Below the pieces are notes generated by a model. That model did no database searches. It saw nothing but the letters and a program-made list of their open reading frames with translations, and was not told the origin of the DNA. A stretch of DNA of 64,000 bases, from NCBI GenBank assembly GCA_021521415.1, contig JAIQDT010000295.1:1736001-1800000 (forward strand). Reading direction: 5' to 3'. The position numbers were made by a program, and so were the translations under genes. The first letter of the stretch is position 1. Each line of letters opens with the position of its first letter. This document shows positions 22,500 to 35,351 of the stretch, in pieces. Source of the stretch: Bidens hawaiensis. Lineage: Eukaryota; Streptophyta; Magnoliopsida; Asterales; Asteraceae.

Positions 22500-25137
22500 G
22501 CGCATGGTTAGGCCCGTTTGCAGAAACCATTAGCCCATGGATCTTATCCACCCAACCTGCAATTTCACGGACATAATATGTACCAAATTATCAAATATTT
22601 CAATTGCATAATTAGTATATTTGCAATTAGTTAGGGGAATGAAATCAACAAGTTTCCCCATCACCCTCAAGATTGTGTAATGATAACTAAATGTTGTAAT
22701 TAGAAAAGAGGGGCACGTTTCGAAAAGTACATCTTCTTCACGAGTGAATACTAATAAAAAAATATGTTAGAATAAGTGTCCACATCCATTCGTTTATTCA
22801 GTTAACATTAACCGAACAATTCGAACAAGCCCGTTCATGTTCATTCGGTTCATTTACATAACCATATATTAAAGCTCAAGAACAATTATTCAACAAATTA
22901 CCCTTTTAGCCCTCAGCTATTCAGTAATGAGATCATTCATCTCGGCTCAGCTCAGTTTTTAAACGAGTCAATGCAACCAAAACCACATTGAATTGTGTGT
23001 CTTTATTTTTAATGACCAGTTGACAGCAAACGGCCCGTTGCCTTTTAGGGTAATATTTATTATAAATAGAATCCAACCGAATGCATAGTTTTTCATTTTA
23101 ATGGTTAGTAATTAAATAAATAGTACCTACATATTTTAGGCCAATTTTTAATAGTTAATTTTTCTGCAGACAAATTTCAAGCGAAATTTGTAAAACCGAA
23201 GCTGAGCCAACAAAAAATAATAATAAATAAATAAAAAAATACAAAACTTTTCAAAAACTTAAATACCCAAATTTGATTTTTTTGGTTTTCTTTAAAACCA
23301 ACGACCCATGCACGCCCTATGGTCTCATTGGTTAATTAGAGAATTTCGGTTTTACACACAGTCACCGCATGCATCTAGTTATCTGTAGCATAGCTCTAAT
23401 GGTTCGAGGAACAATATAATATTTTAAAAATAATTATATACATCAAAATAATTATTTGCATCATAAATGAATTGACATTAGAGAAAAGCCAGTATATGTA
23501 GGTGCATATTAGAGGTAGAAAAATGAACCTGACAAGTTAGATAAATGGCCTAACAGCCTGGGGTTGAACATCACTACAACGCCACATAGACATCTAAGTA
23601 ACACGATGTTACATTAAAATCAATAATCATTAATCACAATAAGATGCATATATCTGAATAAAAAAAGTATTCAAATACCTTAAACATTAAAACCTGATCT
23701 AAGTATAAGTATAACCACGAAAACGCTCACTGAATGTTGGTGTTAGATCTGCTGAGTCATCTAAAGGCATTGCAGTCCAACTCCCAAGACTTGTCAAAAC
23801 TTTCAGTAATCTGCACCACTAATATTTTATCAACATCACAACATCTTAATTTTATCAACTCCAAAAGAAAAGATTAGTTACAGCATACCTATCTTACATG
23901 GCTATGAGCAGATGTAGTCGTAATAGGCGAAGTTCACTCACGCATCAAGGCTATTCAATCTCCGATTACCTCCACTCAACAAAAATGCAAACATTGTATG
24001 CATCTCCAGTTATCATTCATAAGTGCAAAAACAAAGGGTGAAGGTCTTACCAGGGCAAAAAAAGCAAAGAAAGAACATGTGTATTTACATCTTTATAAAT
24101 GTCTAATTACCGAGGAGTTGAAACACACTTAACATCGACATTCCAATTTGTACCATAATATAATATAATAAAGATACACACTTGGGCCTTGGCATTGAAT
24201 ACAATTGGTGGTTGAAGATACTTAATAAAAAAAGCCCTACTTGTATTCCTAAATGCGTAGAGTTTGTACCACCATAATCTAGTTAAATAATGCATCATGT
24301 GCCTACACTCTTGTTAACACTCAGCAGAACCACATTCTATACCTTTGGTTTCTCAAAGGTAAGCTGTAAAATGCTTGCCTTAATTGGGCAATAAACTAGA
24401 ATTTACATAACATCAGTATCATCAAATCCATTAATTGATTTTCATTTTAGCTTACAAAACCACAATACAGCTAGAAGGATCGGAAAATAACTCAATCGGA
24501 AGTATAGGGTTTTCAAGAACCGTCATAAAATCAATGTAGATTTCAAATTCAAATCAAACCAAACCAAACAAAACACTAAATTCAAAGAAATATATAAACA
24601 TACCTAAAGCAAACGATTGCTCACCACCACTGCGCCATTGTTGAGCCACCAGATTACACCGTCATCCAACATTGATAACTTTGGAGACCCTTCAACCAGC
24701 TCGTTGAAGCATCACTCACACGAAGTCCACAATCGTCCCTGAATCGAAAGATCACAAATCGTATTTACATAACCAATTGAAAACAAACATCGTGGATAGA
24801 TATAACAACCAGAATATGCATCGAAGGAAGAAGTGGATCAAAGGAACGCGGTGTGCGGTTGTCTAATACATGGAAGAAGATGGAGAAGGTCGAGGTTAGT
24901 GCTAGGGTTTTCTTTTTGAGTTGATTTTAGATTTGTATACACCATATTTGAATTTTGAATCCCACTCTTGAAATCTAGATCCCCGCTTTCAGTCCCTTTT
25001 GGTGCTTTGAGTATGGTACTCTAGGCTTCAAAAAGTAAACAACTCTTAATAATAGAGTTTTGTTAAATGACTGTTTTACCCTTCCTATATGTATTATAAG
25101 ATAGTATGTATGTGTATATATATATAGAGAGAGAGTC
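22500..25137. other. Intergenic stretch without recognised genes
   Basis: No long ORF and no recognised element. A block at about 24590-24920 reads on the minus strand like a plant 5' transcript region, with an AACCCTAGCAC leader and possible splice borders, but only tiny ORFs follow, so I do not call a gene. Near 22780-22870 there is a TTCGTTTA/TTCATTCGGTT-rich stretch of the kind found in small nonautonomous elements. Confidence 0.4.
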
Positions 25138-25469
25138 TGTCACACCCCGATCAAAGGCGGCGGAACATGCCCGGGTGCATCGGATTGCTCAAGAACACAA
25201 GACACTATTAAAGTGACAATATTTAATCAACTCATTTATTTCATAAATCGATAAATAATCACATAAATTGTTCAAACAAAACAAATTGAATACAAGTAAA
25301 CAAATATATATTGTTCGTTTTGCTAATATCCTAATATTCTTGGTAACGTTTTTCGTCAAGTTCTCGAGTCAACCAAAGCCAAACCTGTAACATTGCATAA
25401 TAGAAATTTGTCAACGCAAAGTTTGGTGAACAATTTTATAGTTTTGAACGATAAGTATTTTAATATTTT

Positions 25470-27331
25470 TTTAGAATTACTTTACTTTACTTGTGACCTA
25501 ACTTTGTTGTGATTTATGATCATCATTTAGGATGGGCAATTTAGACTTATTTAAAAATTTTACTGTAAGTATTTGATTGCTCATTAAACCTGATTATACC
25601 GTTTAATTTATGAATATTGAAAGTACCCTGGAGTCATGAGTTTGACTATGTAGTCATATCGATCCATATGCTAGGCTAGTATTGGAAATTTTAATGTTGC
25701 ATCTGCAAAAGAGTGAATAGTTGATTCCTAGGAAGTAACATTGTCGAATTTAAGCCAACACGTATATGTAAGTTTGGTGTTAGTTTGAATTTAGATACAG
25801 TCACTTTGATTGTGAGCAACTTTAACATGGAATTAACTTAAATTTTATGTATGTTTGTATCAACCATTATATAACTTTGACTTTACTTTTCATTAAGAAA
25901 TATTCAACTTCCCCTCTAGCCCATATGAATAGTTGACTGACTTTTTAAAATTGACCAAAGATGTTTAGTCAAATTATTCAATTATTGGTTCGAAATAAAC
26001 ATGGAGAGGCTTCACATCTAAGTGGTACACATAGTTTACATAAGTAGGCGCTTTGTCTCCCATTTCTACAGGTATCAAAACTTTTACAAAAGCCATATGA
26101 AGTAATACCAAATTTTTATTGTACGCACTTTTACATTTAGGTTGCTTTTATTTATTTGTAGTTGGCTATTTGTTGAAATCATAATTGCCTTTATTTCTCA
26201 TAATTCCTTAGCTTATGCATATGCTTTTCAGCTAGGTAAGTTATAATCGTTTGTTTTTGTCAAGTCTTAGTTAAAATGAAGGGTAAAACATTTGAGTTCC
26301 TTCTACGCGTGTGGATTATATAGGTTGGATCAATCCCGAATGTTGAACGCAGTTTGATGTTATATGTTTGCTGGTTTATTGGTTGTTTTCAGCAAGCAAC
26401 TTGTATTTGCTGGTTTATTGGCTAGTTTTTAATATTTGTTTCATTCTTTTTTGAAGGAACAAATGACGAACTAACAAAGATCATTATGGCTAGCTACCTT
26501 TATTTTATGGTTGAGATGTTGCTGAAAAACTGATGAAAAAGTGAATGGTGGTGAGGAACCATAAATGATTCCGGATGGGCTTATGGAATCATTTAAAGCA
26601 AGCCTTAAAGTTGAGAAAACACGATTGCTTGAAATGCGAAAATAAATTGATGAGGACCAATAAAGGGAAAAGACTGAGCTAAAGGTTATGCAAAAGTATT
26701 TGGACAACGAAAGAACAAACTTTGAAGCTGTGATGTAGAGTAAAATGGCAAAGCTACATGCTTATCTTAGAGATAAATAGGGGGTTTTCGATACCTTTTA
26801 TCACTGTAATTGACAAATTACTTATTATATTGTTATTTTGAGTTTTGATCTATGTTGAATTGCGATATATCTAATATATTAATGTTCTTATTGTTTTGGT
26901 ATAATTGAGATAGTACTGTCTATCAATAGAAATTTTGGTACTTGAAACAATTATACGATAAAGTTGCGATTGGCTATAAAAAATGGTTGCATTTGTTGTA
27001 ACTAGAAAATTAAATATGTTGCATTTGATGTAAAAAAAAGGTTGCATTTACATGTAATAAAGGTTGCATTTGAGGTACAAAGGTTGCATTTGCGTATTAA
27101 AAAAGTTGCATTAGCATATAAAAAGAGTTGCATCATAAAAGGTTGCATTTAAATACTTCATGCAACCCTTTCAAAACAAGTTGCATTATCTACCATAAAG
27201 GTTGCATTAGGTCTAATGCAACTTCACCTAATGCAACAATTGATAAAAGGTTGCAGTAGGCTTAATGCAACTTTTTTAAGGCCTAATGCAACTTTTCATC
27301 GGGGTTGCAATAGCTCCATTTTCTTGTAGTG
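25470..27331 (+). mobile_element. CACTA element 3' part with subterminal GTTGCATTTG array
   Basis: The right end reads TTTTCTTGTAGTG at 27319-27331, the reverse of the CACTA terminus CACTACAAGAAAA. Just inside (26980-27310) is an array of about 15 GGTTGCATTTG/TAATGCAAC motifs in both orientations, as CACTA subterminal repeats are. Further in, near 26560-26780, a broken frame (IPDGLMESFKASLKVEKTRL, then YLDNERTNFEAVM) has coiled-coil character and could be the tail of a CACTA-encoded protein. The left terminus was not found; the left limit given is approximate. Confidence 0.65.
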
Positions 27332-27662
27332 ACATTAGTGACACCGTCTATAAGAGAATACCAAATAGATTCGGATTTCGTATGAGATCGTTAATAAGCA
27401 TACATTAATGACATCGTCTATAAGAGAATACCAAAGAGATTCAGATTTTTATATGAGATCGTTAATAAGAATACATTAACGACACCGTCTATAAGAGAAT
27501 ACCAAATAGATTCGAATTTCATATGAGATCGTTAATAAGCATACATTAATGACACCGTCTATAAGAGAATACCAAATTGATTCGGATTTTTATATGGGAT
27601 CGTTAATAAGAATACATTAACGACACCGTCTATAAGAGAATACCAAATAGATTCGGATTTCA
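27332..27662. repeat. 70-bp tandem repeat, nearly five copies
   Basis: Units start at 27332, 27402, 27473, 27543 and 27614 and contain GACACCGTCTATAAGAGAAT, then TTCGGATTT and GAGATCGTTAATAAG. The array begins exactly at the CACTA terminus. The same array is repeated at 44661-44992. Confidence 0.9.
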
Positions 27663-29608
27663 TGAATCAACCAACCAAAAGCGGTAAACACATTAGCAAT
27701 TAAGCATGTAAGCATGTAACACCAAATCGAGCATTTATTTAAGTAAAGTATACAATAAAGTTTGTGGTTTAAGACTCAAGTATAAATCGTTTAATTTGAA
27801 TAAGTATGCAATATCACCCCAAAAACGAAAGATGGAAAACGGGGTATGAAAAGTACTCACGTTCAAGTAAGAAACTTGATTTGGTAAAATGACGAGTAAC
27901 CGGAAGGATGAGGTTTAACGAGAAAAGTCTAGATGAAAGGAAGTTTGGCATTAGAAAGATTGTTTAGGAAGTCTTTAAATAAAATAAATTCTATGAAATG
28001 TAAACAATTTAAAGTTTAAGGTTTAAAATGTAAATATATAAGAAAAACATAATAATAGTCTTTTAAAATATAAGTTTGCTCGAAACCGGGTTAAAGTATC
28101 TAGCCCTTAATATTTACTCAACCTATGTTAAGTAATAAGGTGGGTAAAAATGCAAGAATGCAAGCCCCTTTATAATATAGATACCAAAACGGGTTTTAAC
28201 GAGTGTTTCGGGTTGTTGGTTTGAGTCTTGATAATTGGTCAAACCCAAAGTCAACTTTCCAAAATAATGAATGTTATGAGGTAACTCAATAAAATTTAAT
28301 AAGACTTAACCAAGTATGTAGTTCTATTGTTTTAGAACTAACAACGTCCGTTAAGTGAGTGTTCGGTTTTGTCGCTCCAAATTTTGTTATGAGATCAAGT
28401 TGGATCCAACATTTCCAAAAGATCAAGAAAATAATTAAAATCAGTTTATAAAGTATTTTTAAAGATTTATACAAGTCTTGATAGCTAAAAACACACTTGT
28501 GTGTCTTATGCGAGTGAAAATCGGTTTAGTTCGGTTTGGTTCGGTTTCCATCTCACAATAAGTTCATGGATGATTGCCACATGCCCAAATATCAAAGAAC
28601 TTGTATAATAATTTATAAATGATGATACTTAAGTTTTACAACCAAAAAGTTAACAATGAAGTCTTTAAACGAAAGTTCGTTTTCGGTTCGGATCTTATTT
28701 CGGGTTAAGACCGAGGTAAGATTCTACAAACTCAAAACCATAGAACTTATAAAAATGATTTTAGAAACTTAAGCCTAACAATAAGCATATTTAAACAATT
28801 ATTTAACAAAACTAGTAAACAAGTACGGTTTACGGTTTGGAGCTATTTACGGTTAAACCGAGACTAGTCTCTAAACCCATAACCATAGAACTTATGAATA
28901 CAATATAAAAACTAAAATAAGCAGAAGTTAAGCATAGTTAGTAAGCAATAATAAAGTTAGATGGTTACATAGTTAAATATATATCAAGGACCATGAAAGT
29001 CCTCCATGAAGCCTTGCCTACGAGGCCCGACACTTCACCGGCCGAGACCGGAGGAATGACCACCAAAGGTAACAAGGGGTGTATATTATATATATGTTGT
29101 GCCATAAGTTACAAGTATTAATTAAGACTAATTAAACTAATTAAAATGCAAAACTTGAGCAGTTTGACTTTTGAAAGTCAAATCTTCAATTTGAGTGAGA
29201 AAATAAAATATGAGCAGGGATGGATATAGGAGAGGGTCTTGTATTTATAAGACAAGGTTTGGAGGGTTAAACAAGAGGGTTAGTGCATATAAACCGGGTT
29301 TTGGATAAAGGAACCAACAGAAAACACATTCTGCAGCTTCTGGTCTGCTAGCCTTCGCGATACGCGACCAAGGAGGGTGTCCCCCATCGCGTGGCGCGAT
29401 GGGGTGGTCGGTAGGTGATTTCCAACTTTGAAACTTGGCAAAAATGGTCCTGAAGTTCGTTTTAAGCGTTTTTTAAAGCGTTTTGAGGACCGAAAAAGAT
29501 GTTTTTGAGACCCAACAAGTGTAAAACAAATATGAAACATAAAATCCACCATTTAGAATATATCGAGGGTTTCGGTTTACAAAACACGTCGGTTTACATA
29601 ATAACATT

Positions 29609-29815
29609 GTAGGTCTAACTGCGACCCTATAAACTTTTCACTTTAGTTTAGTTGGGAATCTCTTGTCGCACAATATACTTGTAGCTGCTATCCATCTACA
29701 CCATCCTACATGGACTCTGTGGGCCACAACAGTGTCTAATTCCCTATTGCTCTGAACAAATGATCCTAGATACTTGAACTTCGTTACCTGTGGGACCACT
29801 TGCCCTTCACATTAG
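29609..29815 (-). mobile_element. LINE (RTE-type) reverse transcriptase fragment
   Basis: About 200 bp almost identical to 48645-48843, which encodes the LINE piece containing TKFKYLGSFVQS and HVGWCRWRAATGILCDKRFP. It abuts the Gypsy LTR on one side and an R-unit start (GTGTAACGTTAGTTTAC) on the other. The same fragment and junctions recur at 46930-47135, as part of a larger duplication. Confidence 0.8.
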
Positions 29816-30119
29816 TGTAACGTTAGTTTACTCGTAACCATCTTTCAACCTTGAAAATGCGTATCACATTAGTGTAATGAGATGTTATAACCCGTTTAAG
29901 GGTTATCCGGGTTTGGTGAGACCCATGACCCGCGAAAATTATTGTTTGATTTTGAAAGAGTTTCACAAATAAATGAGATGTTATAACCCATTTAAAGACT
30001 ATATGGGTTTGGTAAGACCCATACCCGTGATTCCGGGTCAAATGAATGAGAAACCTTCATTTAGGAATCAAGCAATCTGATGGATCTAGTGAATGGGAGG
30101 ACAACCTGAGAGCGACACG

Positions 30120-31266
30120 TAGAATTTTATGATAGGCATTTATATTGATAGTTAGATTATAAAATCATATTTGATTTTGGGTTCATAAAACCATTATCAA
30201 CTTATTGCTTTTTAAATTTAGTTACTATTCTATTAGATAATTCATTTACTCTTTTATGTAGGGCATAAAGTGGATATTTTGAAAAAATGAAGCGGCTAAA
30301 AGTCAAACTCTTATCGAGCAAACTTAAAGCGGATAAAAATCATCTCGCCAATTTTTTAATAAGAATTATAATGAAAGCATTTACGGGGGATTTATGTGGT
30401 TAGATTCTAAAAAACATAAAACTAAATAAATAAATGAAAACCAAAAAAAGCAAGTGTTTAGTTGCCATTTCTAGGATGCTAAACTAGTTTTTTATTTTAA
30501 TTGTCTTTTCTAGGATGCTAAACTAGTTTTTTTTATAATTACAATTTAAACTTGCCATTTCTCAAGTAAATTCAAAAAATGGGTTACCAAATTAAGAGTA
30601 TTTCTCAAGCATCCCCTAAGTGATTCAAGATGTAGTCTAACCGCAATTTAAGATAGATTTAACCTATTGTGCTGATATTTTAACTTTTATGTAAAGAAGC
30701 TAAATTGTTGCATTATCTGATAAAGATACATCACTACCAGCTAGATACCAAAACATATTAGCGTGGGGAGTATCGTTCATTCCCTAGTCATCTTTCACCT
30801 TTTCTCTCTTTCATATCCGTGTAACGTTATTTTACACTTAAACCATCTTTCAACCTTGAATATGCGTATCATTTAAAACAATCCATCTTTAAACCATTTT
30901 TTAAAAATAAATTAAATAAATTCTTTTAACATATTATAAAATTAAATAACATCCTATTAATTTCAATCGCAAAAAATAAAAATTATAATAAAAAAACACA
31001 AAGTAAATATTAAAATTTTAAAAATAAGAATTAAAGTAACATTAAAAATAAAAAAATTATTAAACTCTCTTTGTAACAAGTCAGTATTCCAGATATACCT
31101 GGTAAGATTAAATCACAAAGGCAAATGTGTTTCTATGTTATATAATGCCCTAATGAAATGTTGATCGACCACATTGTTGTTTGGAGGATCCTTTGACTAT
31201 ATTTTGTAAAATGATACGATAAGCGATATTAATCGGGATATATTAATTGGAAATTTGTATGAAACT

Positions 31267-31303
<37 letters not shown>
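30120..31303. repeat. R repeat unit, left part (copy a)
   Basis: A noncoding block recurring at 35010-36600, 40560-41660 (beginning only), 47140-47447 plus 59069-59220, and 60570-61200. It includes GATAAAGATACATCACTA, TTAGCGTGGGGAGTATC and AAATGTGTTTCTATGTTATA. It ends in a TA microsatellite (31271-31299) where Helitron H1 is inserted; the right part of R resumes at 33893. Nothing coding is seen. It is probably an old nonautonomous element or a local duplication unit. Confidence 0.7.
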
Positions 31304-31304
<1 letters not shown>

Positions 31305-32289
31305 TAGTAAAAGAGCCCGCGTTTTGCGGCGGGTATCCCAACGTATTTTGGGAATTATTGATAAGTGAAACAAACAACATAGAAAGAATGGTATTTTCAA
31401 GTAAAGGCCACTTAATTTGAGTCAAATTATTTGAATTTTAGTTAAGGCCAATTTCACATATGTTAATAAGTTAATTACAAATTTTTGTTTAAGTGAACTA
31501 CTAAATAGTCAACAACAAATAAGAAGTAAACATGCAGGCAAACTACTGAAGTATATATATATTTTTCACAAGTGAAAGAAAGAACAACTTCAATTTGGTA
31601 ATTTTAGCCGCAATAGTTTGATAGACAGGCATTTATTCATAGGTAGTTTGCTTCTATCCTAAATAAACAAACCATTTCTTCATTAGTTATTCAAATGTAA
31701 AGAATTTGTCATGGATGGTGAATAATTGACCGTATGTTGTGGCACTTTACCGGCTGCCGCGAGCTAGTGGCGCGAGCCACCTGCATTGCGAATACTGCAA
31801 CTGGACATTGTGGCACTTCACCGGCTGCCGCGAGCTGACCCCAACCCACCCATTTTGCCATGACATGAACCCAATAAGAAATTTGCAAGTTGTGGTAAAT
31901 TTCAAGTCAAACTCGCGAAAACATTCATCTAAACATGTCGTGCTAAGTTGGCCAATACAACTCCTCCTTTTTAGTTCTTTTCTTAAAAAAGTGTTTTTTT
32001 CCTCAAAAGTTAAACTGATTAGTATTTTGTCTTAAAGTTTAAAAGTTAACAGAATCTGACATAATACCTCAAACTAAAATAATATATATATTACATAAAC
32101 TTCCAATTTTGTAGTAAACTTGTAGTTATTTAGTATTAACACATAAAAAACAAAGATATTAAAACAAATTGGATTAAATGAGTCGTGTTTGTACCAACCC
32201 TCGAATATTTGTGTTGTGTTTTCATACGTCTGACATGGTTTCCGGGTTCGTGAGTGGCCCTGCTAACACGACGGGTTTAGCAGGCCTAA

Positions 32290-32450
32290 TATAATGCATA
32301 TTGATGCTGTGTGGAGCCGAGGGTCTCTCCGGAAACAACATCCCTATCCCTAGGGATAGGGGTAACGCTTGCCTACATCCCACCCTCACCGCCTTACAAA
32401 TAGATTCACCATGGGTTAGATATACTGCGTATAATTGGGTGTTGATGCTA
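32290..32450 (+). repeat. SINE/RTE-like 3' tail sequence
   Basis: It contains GTCTCTCCGGAAAC, then CCTATCCCTAGGGATAGGGG, CTACATCCCACCCTC and ATATACTGCGTATAAT. These blocks are the common 3' module of plant SINE and RTE elements (CTACCCTCCCC...ATTATACTGGGTAT style). The same piece is found in the second Helitron copy at 62200-62355. Confidence 0.5.
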
Positions 32451-32526
32451 ATTATCTTGATCATATCATAATTACAAAAAAATACACTTTTGACCAAAAG
32501 AATTCAAAAGGGTGCATGAGAAAGAC

Positions 32527-32735
32527 CTGTGCAGTAGCAGATCTTTTAGCATCCAAAAAGTGGCCATAAATGCCGTATAATCTCTGTTTTTCAGCTTCTG
32601 AAACCGTAGGTCGTGCATTGTCACAAATGGACCGCAAGAGTGTATCGGTAATGAGTGGCATATTTCCGGGCTTGTGAGCTTCTTTGCTGTTTAAAAGATC
32701 GTGAACGTCGCCAGCTGTGCGTCCGATAACAGAGC
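32527..32735 (-). pseudogene. PEX1: PEX1 exon fragment in Helitron H1
   Basis: The minus strand encodes [15 protein letters not shown], then MPLITDTLLRSICDNARPTV and SEAEKQRLYGIYGHFLDAKR, ending at a GT donor after ACAG (32527). This matches the C-terminal end of PEX1, the peroxisomal AAA+ ATPase that with PEX6 recycles the PEX5 import receptor. The longer copy in H2 (62432-62716) supplies the preceding [18 protein letters not shown] block of the second ATPase domain. A one-base loss before VHDLL is visible in H2; the remaining upstream sequence here is consistent with the same shift. It is truncated at 32736. A nonfunctional captured fragment. Confidence 0.8.
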
Positions 32736-32929
32736 TGGCGAAAAAATCTTAAAGGAAGCTTGGAAGGTAATTCAATCAAATCATCTAAAATTGTAAAACA
32801 TGAAATAGGATATTAGTGCATAAAGAAGACAGAAGCTATAAACTACTCACTTTTGAAAAACCAAACCGTTAAAACAAACAGTTCGATGACAGTTTGTTTA
32901 ACTGAAATTGTTGACTTGAAAAAGTACCA

Positions 32930-33180
32930 AAGAAACACGAACAGGAGATGTTCGTGTTCATTCGTTTAACTTTAACAGAACAATTGATCGAACACAAACA
33001 TTTGGACGAATATGGTTTGGTGTTTCGTGTTCATTAAGGAAATGGATGCGTTCATGTTCGTTTGTTAATAGTATATACGAACGAAGTTAACTGAACATAG
33101 ATGAACAAAAATAAAAGGGACACAATTGAGCATACACCAATCGATGAACTAACGAGACATGTGTTAACGTTTGTTCGTTT
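32930..33180. repeat. Small nonautonomous element-like stretch (GTTCGTGTTCATTCG)
   Basis: Between PEX1 exons in H1. AACACGAACAGGAGATGTTCG and TGTTCATTCGTTTAAC near the left and GTTTGTTCGTTTAAC near the right give a loose inverted arrangement. This type of TTCGTGTTCATT repeat is common in Asteraceae. Boundaries are unclear. Confidence 0.3.
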
Positions 33181-33188
33181 AACTATAC

Positions 33189-33290
33189 CTCTTTGATGGA
33201 GTTACGGATTTCTGTTAAACCACCAACATCATGGCAGCCACCATGCCCTTCTTCAGAAGCATATTTAGTTATATCCAAGCCCCAGAGAAA
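33189..33290 (-). pseudogene. PEX1: PEX1 exon fragment, start of second AAA domain
   Basis: Between an AG acceptor and a GT donor the minus strand encodes ITKYASEEGHGG followed by DVGGLTEIRNSIKE. The DVGGL...IKE motif opens AAA+ ATPase modules, and this version fits PEX1 just before its second ATPase domain. Exons for Walker A and B between here and 32735 are missing from H1. The gene order and strand match the exon at 32527-32735, so one genomic PEX1 segment with introns was captured and later deleted. Confidence 0.7.
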
Positions 33291-33299
33291 CTATATTAT

Positions 33300-33888
33300 T
33301 AATACTAACAAAAAATAAACAAAATTACAAATTTAATTTCAAGGATTTCAATTCAATCCTCAAAAAACTATATTTTCCACGCACTGGTATACCCTAAATC
33401 CAACATTTATTTCATTGAATAATCAGAAGCAAAATTGATCAGCAGCCATAAGCAAAGAAAATCAACTATTCTCACAGTTCAGATTTGTTGTACGAAACCC
33501 TAAGTTACCCAGAAAAGTTAAGATTATTCAAATCAATCACCTGCAATTCATGGGCAAATGTTGGGGCTTGATGTCGCATTCAATTTCTAGCATATGATAT
33601 TACAACCGCATGATAATTGGTGTATAGAAGTGAAATACCTTCGATCTTTGTGGATGTGGATGCAGGATTTATAGCTAATTTGAAGTATAATAAACACCAA
33701 TTAAAGGAGAGAAGGAGAGGGAACGATAATTGTATCGTCGCTGCAGGAGAATTGAATGTCACCGGAGGATTGAATGTAACGTCTCCGGCCGTGAATAGTA
33801 ATAAATATAGCGGCGTCTCCCAATTTAATTTTAACGGCATCTCAAAATGGCAAAATTACTATCATTTCCACTTAAAATGTTTTATAAG
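33300..33888. other. Unrecognised 5' part of Helitron H1
   Basis: No recognised gene. Minus-strand frames of up to 86 codons occur, but I see no family motif. An AG/GT bordered piece encoding CDIKPQHLPMNC near 33530-33575 could be another captured exon. Confidence 0.3.
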
Positions 33889-33892
33889 GAAT

Positions 33893-35010
33893 ATATATAT
33901 ATATATACACACACCAAAATTAATATGTAATTTCTCAATTTTGACCGAATTTGAACAAAAAGAGTTTAATCGGCCACGTACTAGTAGGTGGGGTTGGGAT
34001 TAGCGACTAAGTGGCGCCTAGTAGAGATTTTGACAATCAAGCGTGCAGATAATCAAATTATTCCTCATTCTTTTTCAAAACACCAAAACCCCTTTCAACG
34101 ACCTTTCTTGTTGCTTCTCGTGCCTTTGCAAACTTATGGGTTTTTTTTATCGGAAAACGCAGTTTTTTACGAACACCGCCCAAGCGTGGTATATACAATA
34201 TGCTAGATAACTAATTTAAAGTCGTTAATCACATCAAATAAACACCTGGCGTCGTTCCATGCATTTACTCGCTGAATAATGGCAACCGGTATTGGACGTT
34301 TAGATCGTTATTCAACCCAACGGAACCCATTTGTATCTTGATAGGAAATCACTTCGAGAGCTATCGCTGCATACTTGTGATCTCCATGCAGACTTGGACT
34401 CGCCACTAAGTTGGATAATTTCGTCGTGGCTAGCGTGTACAATGGATGCTTCCGATCATCCGTGGAAAGATATGGATTCTTTCATGAGCATCATATAAAA
34501 GTACTATGTCTCGAATGGTTGGTCTATGCAAATACTATTCTCCGTATAAATAAATAATACAGTCGAAAAAGTATTGTGAAGTGTCACGTGACGTTCTTTA
34601 AGACATAACTACTACCTCATCGTTGGCGCCGTAGTATCTCATATCGTAAGTGTCGGCAACAACCCCGTTATTCGATCCGGCGGAAAAAAACAAATGCATT
34701 TCAAAACAATTTATATCTTGCTTCGCAATCTCTTCGAGAGCTATCGTTGCGTACTTGTGATCTCCTCACATGAACTGGACTCGCCACTCCATTGAACAAT
34801 GCCGCCATGGCCGGTGTGTACAATGAACGCTTCCTATCATCCCTGGAGCTACATGGATTCTTCATGAGCATCATATAAAGGTTCTAAGTCGTGAATGGTT
34901 GGTCTATGCAGATATTCTTATCCGTATAAATGAATAATACCATCAAAAAAAGTATTGTAAAGCACACTTTCTTTCAAACATAGCTAGTATCTCATCGAAA
35001 GGTTAAGCAA
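33893..35010. repeat. R repeat unit, right part (copy a) with internal duplication
   Basis: Blocks such as GGCCACGTACTAGT, CCGCCCAAGCGTGGTA and GATCGTTATTCAACCCAACG recur at 36600-37390 and 59820-60570. The tail (34680-35010) is a diverged repeat of 34300-34560, both containing GAGAGCTATCG...TACTTGTGATCTCC. Short plus-strand ORFs occur at matching places in each copy but differ in length, so I regard the block as noncoding. Confidence 0.65.
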
Positions 35011-35351
35011 CACCCCTATTATGCTGATATTTTTACTTTTATGTAAAGAAGCTAAATTGTCGCATTATCTGATAAAGATACATCACTATCAGCTAGATAC
35101 CAAAACATATTAGCGTGGGGGAGTATCCATCCATTGCCTAATCATCTTTCTCCTTTTCTCTCTTTCGTATCCGTGTAACGTTATTTTACACTTAAACTAT
35201 CTTTCAACCTTGAATATGCGTATCATTTACAATAATCCATCTTTCAACCATTTTTTAAAAATAAATTAACTAAATTCTTTCAACAAATTATAAAATTAAA
35301 TAACATCCTATTAATTTCAATCGCAAAAAAATGAAAACTATAATAAAAAAA

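Larger units (their letters stand above)
25138..29608 (+). mobile_element. Gypsy LTR, interrupted by a CACTA element
   Basis: It starts TGTCACACCCCG with a GGCGGCGGAAC block, typical of long chromovirus-type LTRs. It resumes after the CACTA end at 27331 with 70-bp tandem repeats, an ACTCACGTTCAAGTAAG block, and a GC-rich CGCGATACGCG...CATCGCGTGGCGCGATGGGG stretch near 29355-29400. It stops at 29608 where LINE sequence begins, so its true end is missing. A second copy of the right part lies at 44661-46930. The orientation is judged from the TGTCACACCCC start. Confidence 0.5.
31304..33890 (-). mobile_element. Helitron H1 carrying PEX1 exons
   Basis: On the minus strand the 3' end has the Helitron signature: a hairpin (CCCGC...GCGGG, about 31316-31334), a short spacer and CTAG at 31307-31304, followed by host T. 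The 5' end is inferred at 33890 with TCCTTATAAAACATTTT, an AT-rich TC start as in plant Helitrons. The flanks are the two halves of an R unit that is uninterrupted in another copy (36590-36620), which confirms insertion into the TA run. It has no Rep/helicase gene, so it is nonautonomous. Captured PEX1 exons and a SINE-like stretch lie inside. Confidence 0.7.

Noticed and set aside
24590..24920. A host gene start on the minus strand
   Set aside because: Leader and splice-like borders are suggestive, but the longest following ORF is about 22 codons and nothing is recognised.
33988..34206. Small ORF in the R unit (72 codons), with relatives at 36686 and 59939
   Set aside because: The three copies differ in length and frame and show no codon-level conservation by eye.
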